Notes: generated by a model from the letters alone, not told the origin. Positions 42,392 through 51,073 are shown, counted from the stretch's first letter. The stretch: 64,000 nucleotides of DNA from Bacteroidota bacterium (GCA_947460345.1 CANHGM010000005.1:56512-120511), one strand, 5' to 3'. A program made the numbers and translations.

Positions 42392-44584
42392 TTAATTTGC
42401 TACTTCAGCAATAAATATCAAACGCATTAAACGCATTTCATCGTGAGTATAATCTAAATCAAAATACTTCACCGCATCTTCTAAATCATCTGTTTGCGAC
42501 TGCTTATAATATTCAAAAATTTCTGATTGTTGGTCCTTATCTAAAATGGCATCAGCTGCATATCTTAAATTTAATTTAGTTCCTCCAAAAACCAGTTGTT
42601 CTAATTCCAACATAAGCTCTTCAACTGAACTTCCTCTGCCTCTAGCAATATCAGCAATACTAATTTTTTTATCTATATTTTGAATTAATGCTACTTTAGA
42701 TCCTGATTTGTTTACAACACTTTTAACCACCATATCTTGTGGTCTTTCAATACCATTATCATCTACATATTTTTCAATGAGTTCTAAAAAAGGTTTGCCA
42801 TATTTTTGAGCTTTTCCAGTACTTACCCCTTGAATATTTAATAACTCATCATTAGTAATTGGATACTTCATGGCCATATCCTCTAAACTAGGTTCAGTAA
42901 AAATAACATAAGGAGGAAGTTTCTTCTCTTTAGCTACTTTTTTAACCATGTCTTTTAGCATAGAAAAAAGTTCTTCGTCATATACTGCTTCCACTTCAAA
43001 ATGTTGATCTTCGTCAACTACTCTTTCAAAATGTTGGTCGATAGCCATTTCTTCTCTTTGTGGATTTTTAAGCCAAGCAGCTCCTTTCTCTGTGAGTTTA
43101 ATGGTGCCATAGTTTTCTATGTCTTTGTGTAGATAGCCATTGAGCATGCTCATTCTAAGTATGGCTTTCCAAAAATGATCATCTTTATGCTTTCCACTTC
43201 CAAACTCAGGCAATAAATCATGACTATATGTTGTAGTACTTTGAGTTCTTTCACCCATAAATACTTCAACTATATGTTGTATATTAAATTTACCTTGTAA
43301 ATCTTCGGCCAAACCTAGCATCATTTCTACTTCAGTAGTAACATCTTGAGTAGGTTTTGGATGTCTACAGTTGTCACACATCTTTCCACAATTCTCAGCA
43401 TTATATTGTTCACCAAAATAATGTAAAAGCATTTTTCTTCTACAACCAGATGACTCAGCAAAACTTTGTGTTTCATATATTAACAAACCACCAATTTCTT
43501 GTTCGTTAATTGGTTTGTCTTTCATAAAGCTTTCAAGTTTTTCGATATCAGCTGGATTATAGTATAACAAACAATCGCTTTCAATACCATCTCTACCTGC
43601 CCTACCAGTTTCTTGATAATAACCTTCAAGTGACTTAGGAATATCGTAATGAATAACAAAACGAACATCAGGTTTGTCGATACCCATTCCAAAAGCAATA
43701 GTTGCCACAATTACTTTAACATCCTCCATCAAAAAAGCATCTTGATGTTTAGCTCTAGTTTTAGCATCTAAACCCGCATGATATGGCAACGCTTTTACAC
43801 CATTTACGTTTAGTATTTCTGCAATTTCTTCAACTTTTTTTCTACTTAAACAATATATAATCCCTGAACGGTTAGGTTTAGATTTTATATATGAAACAAT
43901 ATTTTTGATTGTATTGTCTTTATTGCTTTTAGGTCTAACTTCATAATATAAATTATGTCTATTGAATGAAGACTTAAACAATTGAGCATCCATCATATGT
44001 AAATTCTTTTGAATATCAGCTTGCACCTTAGGTGTAGCAGTCGCCGTAAGAGCTAACATAGGAATATTTCCTAATTCTTTTACTATATGTTTTATTCTTC
44101 TATATTCTGGTCTAAAGTCATGACCCCATTCTGAAATACAATGTGCTTCATCAACAGCAATAAAAGACACATTTATTTGTTTTAAAAAATCGATTGTTTC
44201 TTCTTTTTTAAGTGTTTCAGGAGCAATATATAACATTTTAGTTTTTTTGCTCATGATATCATCTTTTACTTTTAGAATATCTCCTTTAGATAAAGAAGAA
44301 TTTAAAAAGTGAGCAATTGATTCATCGTCATTAAAACCTCTTATTTGATCAACTTGGTTTTTCATTAAAGCAATTAATGGAGATATAATGATTGCTGTGC
44401 CTGGCAACATTAGTGCTGGAAGTTGGTAACAAAGTGATTTTCCTGCCCCTGTAGGCATAATCACAAATCCGTCTTTTTTATCTAATAAGTTGTTTATTAT
44501 AGTTTCTTGGTTTCCCTTAAAACTATCAAATCCAAAATAATACTTTAATGCTTCTATTGGTGAAGTTGTTTCTGCGTCTGTCAT
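42392..44584 (-). CDS. recQ: RecQ-family ATP-dependent DNA helicase
   Basis: 730 residues. Helicase core: FVIMPTGAGKSLCYQLPALM (Walker A), VDEAHCISEWGHDFRPEY (DEAH and RecQ aromatic loop), IAFGMGIDKPDVRFVIHYDI, QETGRAGRDG (motif VI). Zinc domain with C residues in SSGCRRKMLLHYFGE and CGKMCDNC, winged-helix RQC domain, and an HRDC-type domain at about 535-610 (YPITNDELLNIQGVSTGKAQ). A further C-terminal about 100 residues continue past HRDC. It unwinds recombination intermediates. Confidence 0.94.
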   Translation of the reverse strand: MTDAETTSPIEALKYYFGFDSFKGNQETIINNLLDKKDGFVIMPTGAGKSLCYQLPALMLPGTAIIISPLIALMKNQVDQIRGFNDDESIAHFLNSSLSKGDILKVKDDIMSKKTKMLYIAPETLKKEETIDFLKQINVSFIAVDEAHCISEWGHDFRPEYRRIKHIVKELGNIPMLALTATATPKVQADIQKNLHMMDAQLFKSSFNRHNLYYEVRPKSNKDNTIKNIVSYIKSKPNRSGIIYCLSRKKVEEIAEILNVNGVKALPYHAGLDAKTRAKHQDAFLMEDVKVIVATIAFGMGIDKPDVRFVIHYDIPKSLEGYYQETGRAGRDGIESDCLLYYNPADIEKLESFMKDKPINEQEIGGLLIYETQSFAESSGCRRKMLLHYFGEQYNAENCGKMCDNCRHPKPTQDVTTEVEMMLGLAEDLQGKFNIQHIVEVFMGERTQSTTTYSHDLLPEFGSGKHKDDHFWKAILRMSMLNGYLHKDIENYGTIKLTEKGAAWLKNPQREEMAIDQHFERVVDEDQHFEVEAVYDEELFSMLKDMVKKVAKEKKLPPYVIFTEPSLEDMAMKYPITNDELLNIQGVSTGKAQKYGKPFLELIEKYVDDNGIERPQDMVVKSVVNKSGSKVALIQNIDKKISIADIARGRGSSVEELMLELEQLVFGGTKLNLRYAADAILDKDQQSEIFEYYKQSQTDDLEDAVKYFDLDYTHDEMRLMRLIFIAEVAN

Positions 44585-44724
44585 GTCTGATAATCAAATA
44601 AATATGTTTTTACTTATTGTGATGTAAAGTTAATAGGTTTTATACTTAAAAAAAAATGATTAGTCATAATTTTTTAGTATTTTTAATTTATACATTACTT
44701 AATTACTTGGGATTAGTTTATTTA

Positions 44725-44732
44725 TATATTTG
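44725..44732 (+). promoter_or_regulatory. TAnnTTTG -7 element for the GldN-like gene
   Basis: TATATTTG followed by CA, 18 bases before ATG 44751; TTG at 44707-44709 gives a 15-base spacer, slightly short for the -33 element. Confidence 0.5.
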
Positions 44733-44750
44733 CACTTATTTTTTAAAGAC

Positions 44751-45755
44751 ATGAAAAATTACTTTGTTTTGACTTTTTTTATCAGTTATATAAGCATATC
44801 AAGTGCTAATGCCCAAGACAACCTTCCTATATATTTTGGAAAAAGAGCATTTAATAGAATTTATATAAACATTTTTAATACTATTTCAAGAAAAGTATAT
44901 GAAGAAGCAGTTAAAGGAAATTTAAAAACTTTTAAAGATGAAACATTTCAAAAAACGATTTTAAAAGATGAATTTGGAATGCTTGCTTTATACAAAGAAA
45001 AAATAACTTTAGAAATTAACAAAGCTGGAAAAATAATTTTAAAGGATACTTTTATACTTCATAAAAATAATTGGGAATGGATTTGGGGTTATAAAAAACT
45101 AACTTCTGGAAATTTTGCTATATATATGCAAAAACCAAAAGATATAAGCACCCAACAAGGAGAAATTGTGGCATATATTAGTTCTAATGAATTAAAAAAG
45201 GCACTTACAGCCAATGAGTATAAATTTATAAACACTCAAACACTAAAGTATATTATAGTTGACAAACAACATTTGGTTCAAAATTTTTGGAAACAATACT
45301 GTGATTTTAAATCTAATTTATGGAATGACGCCATGACTGCTAAGGTTAAAGCTTATCAATTGCCTAATTTTAAAACAGAATATAAAATTGAAGACTTAAA
45401 AGCTTCTTATCAATCAACTCAAATGATTACAGTTGTTCAAGACTCACTACATAGAGAATATGATTATCAAAAAGCAGAGCTTGTGCCATTTACACCTGAT
45501 TCTATTATGGGTTTTGCTTTTGTGATAGAAAACATACTAGATACGAATTTAAATTCACAAATTTTAAAACCCATGGCTATTGCTCCCTTGTATGATGCTT
45601 CAAATACAGGTGGAGAATCTTTGTTTTTAGATGCGATGTATTGGTTACCATTTAATGAAGCCATAAAATCTTTAAAACCAACTGAGCTTTCATTTTTAAA
45701 TGAACTCATTTCTTTAGCCATTTCAGAAAAACTAAGCACTGATTGTGTTTATTAA
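44751..45755 (+). CDS. Secreted protein with distant GldN/PorN resemblance
   Basis: 334 residues from ATG 44751; an upstream TTG at 44730 overlaps the promoter and is rejected. Signal peptide 1-22 (SSANAQ). Early on, KRAFNRIYINIFNTISRKVY and KGNLKTFKDETFQKTI recall the GldN pattern SKRVWRxID...GKLxxYxDD. Near the end, LKPMAIAPLYDASNTGGESL plus MYWLPFNEAIKSL recalls GldN's RIxGIAPLxx...LFWxYxPxxR. GldN/PorN forms the periplasmic ring of the T9SS with PorK. The match is by eye and partial; it could be a paralogue with another role. The M16 gene follows 11 bases later. Confidence 0.4.
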   Translation: MKNYFVLTFFISYISISSANAQDNLPIYFGKRAFNRIYINIFNTISRKVYEEAVKGNLKTFKDETFQKTILKDEFGMLALYKEKITLEINKAGKIILKDTFILHKNNWEWIWGYKKLTSGNFAIYMQKPKDISTQQGEIVAYISSNELKKALTANEYKFINTQTLKYIIVDKQHLVQNFWKQYCDFKSNLWNDAMTAKVKAYQLPNFKTEYKIEDLKASYQSTQMITVVQDSLHREYDYQKAELVPFTPDSIMGFAFVIENILDTNLNSQILKPMAIAPLYDASNTGGESLFLDAMYWLPFNEAIKSLKPTELSFLNELISLAISEKLSTDCVY

Positions 45756-45766
45756 AATTAATACCA

Positions 45767-47005
45767 TTGATACATTTTACTAAAAAAATATTGCCCAATG
45801 GGCTAACATTAATTCATCATTTTGATGAAGACACTACTTTAGCTGTCATTAATATATTGTATAAGGTTGGGGCAAGAAATGAAAACCCAAACAAAACAGG
45901 ATTTGCACATCTATTTGAACATCTGATGTTTGGTGGTTCAAAAAATATACCTTCGTATGATGCCCCTTTACAAATTGTAGGAGGCGAAAACAATGCATTT
46001 ACAAATAATGATATCACCAACTATTATTTAACGGTACCTGCTAATAATATTGAAACAGGTTTTTGGCTTGAAAGCGACAGAATGCTTGAATTAGATTTTA
46101 ATGAAAATAGCTTAGACGTTCAAAAAAAAGTAGTTTGTGAAGAGTTTAAACAAAGATATTTGACACAACCTTATGGTGATGCTTTTTTGAAATTAAGAAA
46201 ACTTGCCTATACTACACATCCATATAGATGGCCTACCATTGGTATGGAACTAAGTCATATAGAACAAGCAAATCTGAAAGATGTAAAAGAATTTTTCTAT
46301 AAATTTTACGCTCCTGACAATGCTATAATGGTTGTGGCTGGTAATATTACTCTTGAAAAGACAATTGATTTAACTGAAAAATATTTTGGTGATATTCCAA
46401 ATAGAGATGTTCATCACATTTCATTACCAACAGAACCTCCACAAATTGAAGCAAGAAAACTTACTGTAAAATCAGATGTTCCTATGAAAGCTATATATAA
46501 AGCTTGGCATATGTGTTCAAGAATTCACCCAGATTATCAAACGACAGACCTCATTAGTGATATTTTATCTGGTGGTCAATCTGGAAGGTTGTTTCAAACA
46601 TTGGTGAAAGAAAAACAAATATTTGTAGACCTAAATGCATATATAACAGGAGACGTTGATCCTGGTCTATTTGTTATTGAAGGAAAATTAAATCAAAACA
46701 TTACTTTTGAAATAGCTGAAAAAGAAATCAATGATATTTTGAAAACTATTACTGAGCTATTAATTGAAGAGAAAGAACTAGAAAAAGTGAAGAACAAAGC
46801 CCTTACACTGATGGCATTCGCTGAAACCAATACACTAAATAAAGCAATGAGTTTAGCTTTTGCTGAAATGATTGGAAAAATAGAATGGATAAATGAAGAA
46901 GTCGAATTATATAATAAAGTAAAAGTGGAGGATATTAAAAGAGTTTCTAATGCTATATTTAAAGAAAACAATTGTTCGACATTATTTTATGACACGATAG
47001 AATAA
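45767..47005 (+). CDS. M16-family zinc peptidase
   Basis: 412 residues from a TTG at 45767, which gives the family-typical N-terminus MIHFTKKILPNGLTLIHHFD; an earlier in-frame TTG at 45743 lies inside the upstream gene. Inverted zinc motif HxxEH in FAHLFEHLMFGG, with the third ligand Glu about 75 residues later (VVCEEFKQRY), and the R/Y-type C-terminal domain. There is no signal peptide, so it is likely cytoplasmic, unlike secreted M16 paralogues. It shares a unit with the GldN-like gene and ends in a strong terminator. Confidence 0.9.
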   Translation: MIHFTKKILPNGLTLIHHFDEDTTLAVINILYKVGARNENPNKTGFAHLFEHLMFGGSKNIPSYDAPLQIVGGENNAFTNNDITNYYLTVPANNIETGFWLESDRMLELDFNENSLDVQKKVVCEEFKQRYLTQPYGDAFLKLRKLAYTTHPYRWPTIGMELSHIEQANLKDVKEFFYKFYAPDNAIMVVAGNITLEKTIDLTEKYFGDIPNRDVHHISLPTEPPQIEARKLTVKSDVPMKAIYKAWHMCSRIHPDYQTTDLISDILSGGQSGRLFQTLVKEKQIFVDLNAYITGDVDPGLFVIEGKLNQNITFEIAEKEINDILKTITELLIEEKELEKVKNKALTLMAFAETNTLNKAMSLAFAEMIGKIEWINEEVELYNKVKVEDIKRVSNAIFKENNCSTLFYDTIE

Positions 47006-47006
47006 A

Positions 47007-47034
47007 AAAAAGACCTAAATAATTAGGTCTTTTT
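47007..47034. terminator. Bidirectional intrinsic terminator
   Basis: AAAAAGACCTAA (47007-47018) and TTAGGTCTTTTT (47023-47034) form a 12-bp stem around an ATAA loop. A-run on one side and T-run on the other let it stop the M16 transcript on the plus strand and the candidate small RNA on the minus strand. Confidence 0.88.
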
Positions 47035-47145
47035 TTCCACTATTATGAAAAACTAATCAATTAAATCAATTATTTACACTTTTTAAGCAGAGTTATAAAA
47101 ACCTGCTTTTGTTATTTCAATTTAAAATGACAATTCTTAAATAAG
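47007..47145 (-). ncRNA. Candidate small structured RNA
   Basis: In the 330-base gap between the M16 and S8 genes, a minus-strand TACCTTTG promoter element (47156-47149) is followed by about 140 bases with no plausible ORF. Inside it, AAGCAG/CTGCTT (47085-47090 and 47103-47108) plus GTT/AAC form a 9-bp hairpin with one bulged base. The segment ends in the 12-bp terminator at 47034-47007. Promoter, internal hairpin and terminator in order suggest an independent sRNA. I cannot assign a family; a 6S-like RNA is one possibility. Transcription is predicted, not shown. Confidence 0.5.
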
Positions 47146-47148
47146 CCG

Positions 47149-47156
47149 CAAAGGTA
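47149..47156 (-). promoter_or_regulatory. TAnnTTTG -7 element for the candidate sRNA
   Basis: TACCTTTG followed by CGGC on the minus strand, an exact consensus in an otherwise empty gap. A clear -33 TTG is absent; a 16-bp palindrome occupies the spacer side at 47163-47178. Confidence 0.5.
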
Positions 47157-47162
47157 GTTATT

Positions 47163-47206
47163 TTTATTTATAAATAAAATATATTTCATGTTTTTTATTT
47201 ATAAAT
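47163..47206. repeat. Two copies of an AT-palindrome, 31 bp apart
   Basis: TTTATTTATAAATAAA at 47163-47178 is a perfect 16-bp palindrome. Its first 13 bases recur exactly at 47194-47206, 31 bases on, which is three helical turns. The first copy lies directly upstream of the sRNA -7 element. It may be a paired operator, or chance in very AT-rich DNA. Confidence 0.4.
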
Positions 47207-47322
47207 GCCTAAATATTTGAATATCTGATAAATAAAAATTATTTTAGATAAAAAATAAGATCATTTACTTTTAAAAAAGTCTTTTAATTTGAAAACAAAT
47301 ATCATTTTTTAAACAAAAAACT

Positions 47323-47330
47323 TATATTTG
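47323..47330 (+). promoter_or_regulatory. TAnnTTTG -7 element for the S8 protease gene
   Basis: TATATTTG ends 5 bases before the TTG start at 47336, so the transcript would start at or next to the start codon. Confidence 0.45.
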
Positions 47331-47335
47331 TAACA

Positions 47336-48910
47336 TTGAAAAAAGCCATATATATATACAATAATTTTATACTTTGTTTCATTTTAAACATATTATATAG
47401 TCAGTATACTAACTGCCAAACAAAAAAAGTATATATACCAAATACATTATGGTTGCATATTACAAGTGTGCATACTTCATTACTTAACCATAATGAAATA
47501 TTTAACGATTCAAATTTTAAAGAATTAAAAAACAGGTATCAAATTGTAAAACATTTTTGTCCATTTAAGTGTATCGAACTTAAATATATATATAAATTAG
47601 AATTTAATAAAGGAGATATAGATTCATTGATAATGGATTTAAAAAAAATAGCGTGGGTCTCGCATGCTGAAAAATGCAATATATATCAAACATATATATC
47701 ACCAAACGACACCAATAACAAACTTTTGTATTTTAATATCATACAAGGAAATAAAACTTGGGATTTAGTAGGAAACAACCAATCAACTATTGCCATTATA
47801 GATGATGCAATAATGACTAATCATCCTGATTTAAAAAGCAATATATATACTAATATCAAAGAAATAAGAGGAAATAATATTGATGATGATTCAAATGGAT
47901 ATATAGATGACTACCAAGGTTGGGATGTTGCAAATAATGACTCAGATGCTAATCCAGATCATGCAATAAATATGTACCATGGAACTTTAGTTTCAGGTGC
48001 AGCATCAGCTGTGACTAACAATGGAATTGGGATAGCTTCTGTTAGCTATAATAGTTCAAAAATAATTCCAATCAAAGCTTCTAACATGCCTGTATTTTTA
48101 ACTAATACTGAAGAAGCTTTAGATTATGCAATAAACATCCAATCAAAAATCATTAATATGTCTTTTGGAACATCTGATACTACTAATATTAAAACAATTA
48201 GTAATATTTTAAACTTAGCTGATCAAAAAAACATGATTTTAATAGCAGCAGCCGGAAATGATGGAACTGAAAATTTAGTTTATCCAGCAGCATTCCCTTT
48301 TGTTTTTGCAGTTGGTGCTACTACTAACAATGACAAAGTTTCAAGTTTTTCTCAGTATGGCTCATTCGTTGATTTAATGGCTCCAGGAAATAATATATAT
48401 AGTACTACCATTTTTGGTTCACTTTACGACTATGAAAGTGGCACCAGTATGTCATGCCCTATAGTTGCAAGTTCATGTGCATTGTTACTATCAGTTTCTC
48501 CTAATCTAAGTAATAAACAAGTTTATCAATGTCTGAAAACAGGAGCTGATAATATTGAAAACATCAATGATATAAAATATAAAGGTAAAACAGGAAGTGG
48601 CCGATTAAATATATATAATTCTATGCTTTGTGCTCTTAATAATAGTATAACAAACAATTTATCTAATAACAAAAAGTTTTATGTTTACCCGAATCCTGCT
48701 TTAAACAATATCCAAATAACTATAAACAATTACAACAACGAGAATTGTTTGTATGAATTATATAGAATTGATGGCTGTCTAATATATGAGGGTTCAGTTA
48801 ATTCAAATAATTTTACCTTAGATGTTTCAGGTTATGCAAATGGTATATACATATTAAAAATAAAACTATCCCAGGGTGAATGGAACCAAAAAATAGTGAT
48901 TCAAAAATAA
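47336..48910 (+). CDS. Subtilisin-like (S8) protease secreted by the T9SS
   Basis: 524 residues from a TTG start. Signal segment (YIYNNFILCFILNILYS), pro-region to about 125, then an S8 catalytic domain: Asp in IAIIDDAIMTNHPDL (D156 or D157), His in MYHGTLVSGA (H215), oxyanion Asn in AAAGNDG, Ser in SGTSMSCPIVAS (S371). The last about 75 residues are a type A sorting domain: KKFYVYPNPALNNIQI, LYRIDGCLIYEG, and GIYILKIK ending KIVIQK. That domain directs export by the T9SS and surface attachment. The start is about 140 bases from the sRNA promoter, divergently placed. Confidence 0.9.
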   Translation: MKKAIYIYNNFILCFILNILYSQYTNCQTKKVYIPNTLWLHITSVHTSLLNHNEIFNDSNFKELKNRYQIVKHFCPFKCIELKYIYKLEFNKGDIDSLIMDLKKIAWVSHAEKCNIYQTYISPNDTNNKLLYFNIIQGNKTWDLVGNNQSTIAIIDDAIMTNHPDLKSNIYTNIKEIRGNNIDDDSNGYIDDYQGWDVANNDSDANPDHAINMYHGTLVSGAASAVTNNGIGIASVSYNSSKIIPIKASNMPVFLTNTEEALDYAINIQSKIINMSFGTSDTTNIKTISNILNLADQKNMILIAAAGNDGTENLVYPAAFPFVFAVGATTNNDKVSSFSQYGSFVDLMAPGNNIYSTTIFGSLYDYESGTSMSCPIVASSCALLLSVSPNLSNKQVYQCLKTGADNIENINDIKYKGKTGSGRLNIYNSMLCALNNSITNNLSNNKKFYVYPNPALNNIQITINNYNNENCLYELYRIDGCLIYEGSVNSNNFTLDVSGYANGIYILKIKLSQGEWNQKIVIQK

Positions 48911-48913
48911 GTT

Positions 48914-49759
48914 CTATTTACATATATGATAATCTACTAAACTATCTATAGGGCTTTGAATTACTTTACCTATGCACATGCCCCAAAGTTCTGCTGTATC
49001 AGCCAGTATATCTTTAAAAATAAAACCTATAGAGCCTACACAATTTAACTTATAGTTTTTATAATCGGGATAACGACTAACTAAGTTTTTAAAAAAATCG
49101 TTAAATGAGTCTCTAACCTTACTTCTTATATATTCAGAGTGTTTGTGTTTGTCAGCAAACTTAGCAAAACTGGCTAAAAATCTGTTTGGAGAAGGAGTAT
49201 TAAATAATATTTCAAAAATCTGTTCGTTATTCATTTGAAAGGTCAATTTAAAATCTTCATATAAATCTGATGGCATTAGTTTTCTCATATAGTCTCTAAC
49301 CAATTTTCTACCTATATAACTACCGCTTCCTTCATCACCTAATAGATATCCTAAAGAATCGATATTTAAATCAACTTTTGTTCCATCGTACATACAAGTA
49401 TTGGCACCTGTTCCTAAAATTGCAGCAAATCCTTTTTCATCACCTAAAAGTGCTCTTGCTGAAGCCAACAAATCGTGGTCAACATAGATTTTACTTGTTT
49501 GTGGGAATGCTCTAAACAATGCCCTTTCAACTATTTCTCTTTTTTCTTTTGTAGAACAGCCTGCACCATAGAACCAAATTTCATCTACACTTAAAGCATT
49601 AAAATTGGGAGTTAAATTTTCAGTTAAGGAAATAAATATTTGTTCTGTATCTATAAAATACGGATTATAACCAACGGTGTGAAATTTTCTTTGTTCTTGG
49701 TTTTCAATTATTAAAACCCAATCAGTTTTGGTTGATCCTGAATCTGCAATTAACTTCAT
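48914..49759 (-). CDS. BadF/BadG-type ATPase, N-acetylglucosamine-kinase-like
   Basis: 281 residues of the ASKHA fold: phosphate-1 motif LIADSGSTKTDWVLI, adenosine/phosphate-2 region AAILGTGANTCMYDG and GYLLGDEGSGSYIGRKLV. Bacteroidota members of this family are annotated as N-acetylglucosamine kinases, salvaging sugar from cell-wall turnover, which fits the GH3 recycling enzyme elsewhere in the window. The gene is convergent with the S8 gene, 3 bases apart. Confidence 0.85.
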   Translation of the reverse strand: MKLIADSGSTKTDWVLIIENQEQRKFHTVGYNPYFIDTEQIFISLTENLTPNFNALSVDEIWFYGAGCSTKEKREIVERALFRAFPQTSKIYVDHDLLASARALLGDEKGFAAILGTGANTCMYDGTKVDLNIDSLGYLLGDEGSGSYIGRKLVRDYMRKLMPSDLYEDFKLTFQMNNEQIFEILFNTPSPNRFLASFAKFADKHKHSEYIRSKVRDSFNDFFKNLVSRYPDYKNYKLNCVGSIGFIFKDILADTAELWGMCIGKVIQSPIDSLVDYHICK

Positions 49760-49847
49760 TGATATATATATATATTGATGCGAATATATAACAAAATCAA
49801 AGTAAGAGAATAAATATATATTAATTCAAATAAATTTATAATCGAAT

Positions 49848-49877
49848 TTGCATATACCAAATTTTTTAGTATTTTTG
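49848..49877 (+). promoter_or_regulatory. Complete promoter for the XRE/S24 regulator
   Basis: TTTG (49848-49851), 18-base spacer, TATTTTTG (49870-49877): both elements at ideal spacing. Transcription would start inside the palindrome that follows. Confidence 0.65.
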
Positions 49878-49894
49878 TGCTAAATATTTTAGCA
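49878..49894. promoter_or_regulatory. Palindromic operator overlapping the regulator start
   Basis: TGCTAAATATTTTAGCA is a perfect 7+3+7 palindrome. It begins right after the -7 element and its last base is the A of the ATG, so a bound dimer would cover the transcription start. The obvious candidate binder is the encoded HTH protein itself. Confidence 0.65.
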
Positions 49895-50655
49895 TGAGTA
49901 AAATTTCAAAAAACATTAAACATTTGAGACTATTAAAAAAATGGTCACAAGAACAGTTGGCAGAAAAACTTGAAATCAACCGGGCAAGAATTGGCTCATA
50001 TGAAGAAGAGCGTTGTGATCCACCCATTGATACGCTTTTAAAAATTTCCAATTTGTTTCATATTGCCATTGATGCATTAATTAAATGTGACTTGACTTCA
50101 TGTGATGATATATCATTAATGAAGATTGGAGAAAACCGATTGCTGTTCCCAATTATGGTAGACAGACAAAACGAAGATTTAATAGAAGTGGTCACTGTAA
50201 AGGCATCAGCAGGATATTTAAATGGTTATTCAGACCCAGAGTACATAGAGAATTTGCCTGTGATGAATCTTCCTTTTCGTATTTTGGGTAAGCATCGTGC
50301 CTTCCCTATTAAAGGCTTATCAATGCCACCACTTAAAGATGGATGTTACGTAATTGGAAAGTATATGGAATCACTAAACGACATCAGGAATGGAAATACT
50401 TATGTGCTTATAACCAAAGAAGATGGTGTGGTATATAAAAGGGTATATAAAGAAGACAATGAGTTAACTTTACAGTCAGACAATAAGAGCTACAGCCCAT
50501 ATAAAGTAAATGCCGCAGATGTTTTAGAAGTTTGGGAATTTGTTTGTAATCTAAACATCTCAGACACCAAAGAAGAAGAACTAAACTTAGATAGTATTAT
50601 GAATATGCTTAGAGGAATGAAGGTGGAGATTGATGGAATAAGAAAAGTGAATTGA
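49894..50655 (+). CDS. LexA-like XRE repressor with S24 autocleavage domain
   Basis: 253 residues. XRE helix-turn-helix at about 6-62 (LRLLKKWSQEQLAEKLEINR, RIGSYEEERCDPP). The C-terminal S24 domain has a cleavage-type Ala-Gly pair (KASAGYLNGY, A106-G107), nucleophile Ser143 in KGLSMPPL and general-base Lys182 in GVVYKRV; Ser-Lys spacing of 39 and AG-Ser spacing of 37 match LexA/CI (37 and 35). The last about 40 residues are a charged helix. It is probably a self-cleaving, DNA-damage-responsive repressor that controls itself through the palindrome over its start. Confidence 0.85.
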   Translation: MSKISKNIKHLRLLKKWSQEQLAEKLEINRARIGSYEEERCDPPIDTLLKISNLFHIAIDALIKCDLTSCDDISLMKIGENRLLFPIMVDRQNEDLIEVVTVKASAGYLNGYSDPEYIENLPVMNLPFRILGKHRAFPIKGLSMPPLKDGCYVIGKYMESLNDIRNGNTYVLITKEDGVVYKRVYKEDNELTLQSDNKSYSPYKVNAADVLEVWEFVCNLNISDTKEEELNLDSIMNMLRGMKVEIDGIRKVN

Positions 50656-50701
50656 TATATAATAGTTTAACGAACTAATTATAAATTCGCCCGATGGTGG
50701 T

Positions 50702-51073
50702 TTAATTAATCATACCATCACATACCCTCTTAATGACCAATTGTATAATTCTTTTATTTAGAATAGAGGAATTGAGCAAATAATATTTAAGCTCCTCTGA
50801 TGTAAAAAATCCGGCTACCATGCCTATTAGCTGCTGTTTTATATATTGATTTTTTTGAATAAACCCAGTGATAAACCTTTCTTGCTCGTTCTTTATTTTT
50901 GGGAACTTTGTCTCATCCAAATACTTCTTCATCACTGTTAGTAATGCCACGTTTTGAAATTTGAGTATGGGTCTGATGGTACTATTTTGGAAGTTTTCGT
51001 ACTCACCACTTTGCTTTGTTTCATCTATTACAATATTCGGTCGAAGTTGTATTAGAATTTCATTTCTATTCAT
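50702..51073 (-). CDS. Conserved small Bacteroidota protein (misnamed glyoxalase family)
   Basis: 123 residues with the family pattern I recall from flavobacteria: NSTIRPILKFQNVALLTVMK in the N-terminal half and GMVAGFFTSEELKYYLLN then NKRIIQLVIKRV near the end. No signal peptide, so cytoplasmic. Databases often label this family glyoxalase without support; there is no metal site. It converges with the S24 regulator gene, 46 bases away. Function unknown. Confidence 0.65.
   Translation of the reverse strand: MNRNEILIQLRPNIVIDETKQSGEYENFQNSTIRPILKFQNVALLTVMKKYLDETKFPKIKNEQERFITGFIQKNQYIKQQLIGMVAGFFTSEELKYYLLNSSILNKRIIQLVIKRVCDGMIN

Noticed and set aside
45467..45739. 90-codon minus-strand frame
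   Set aside because: Shadow of the GldN-like gene; no start context or homology pattern.
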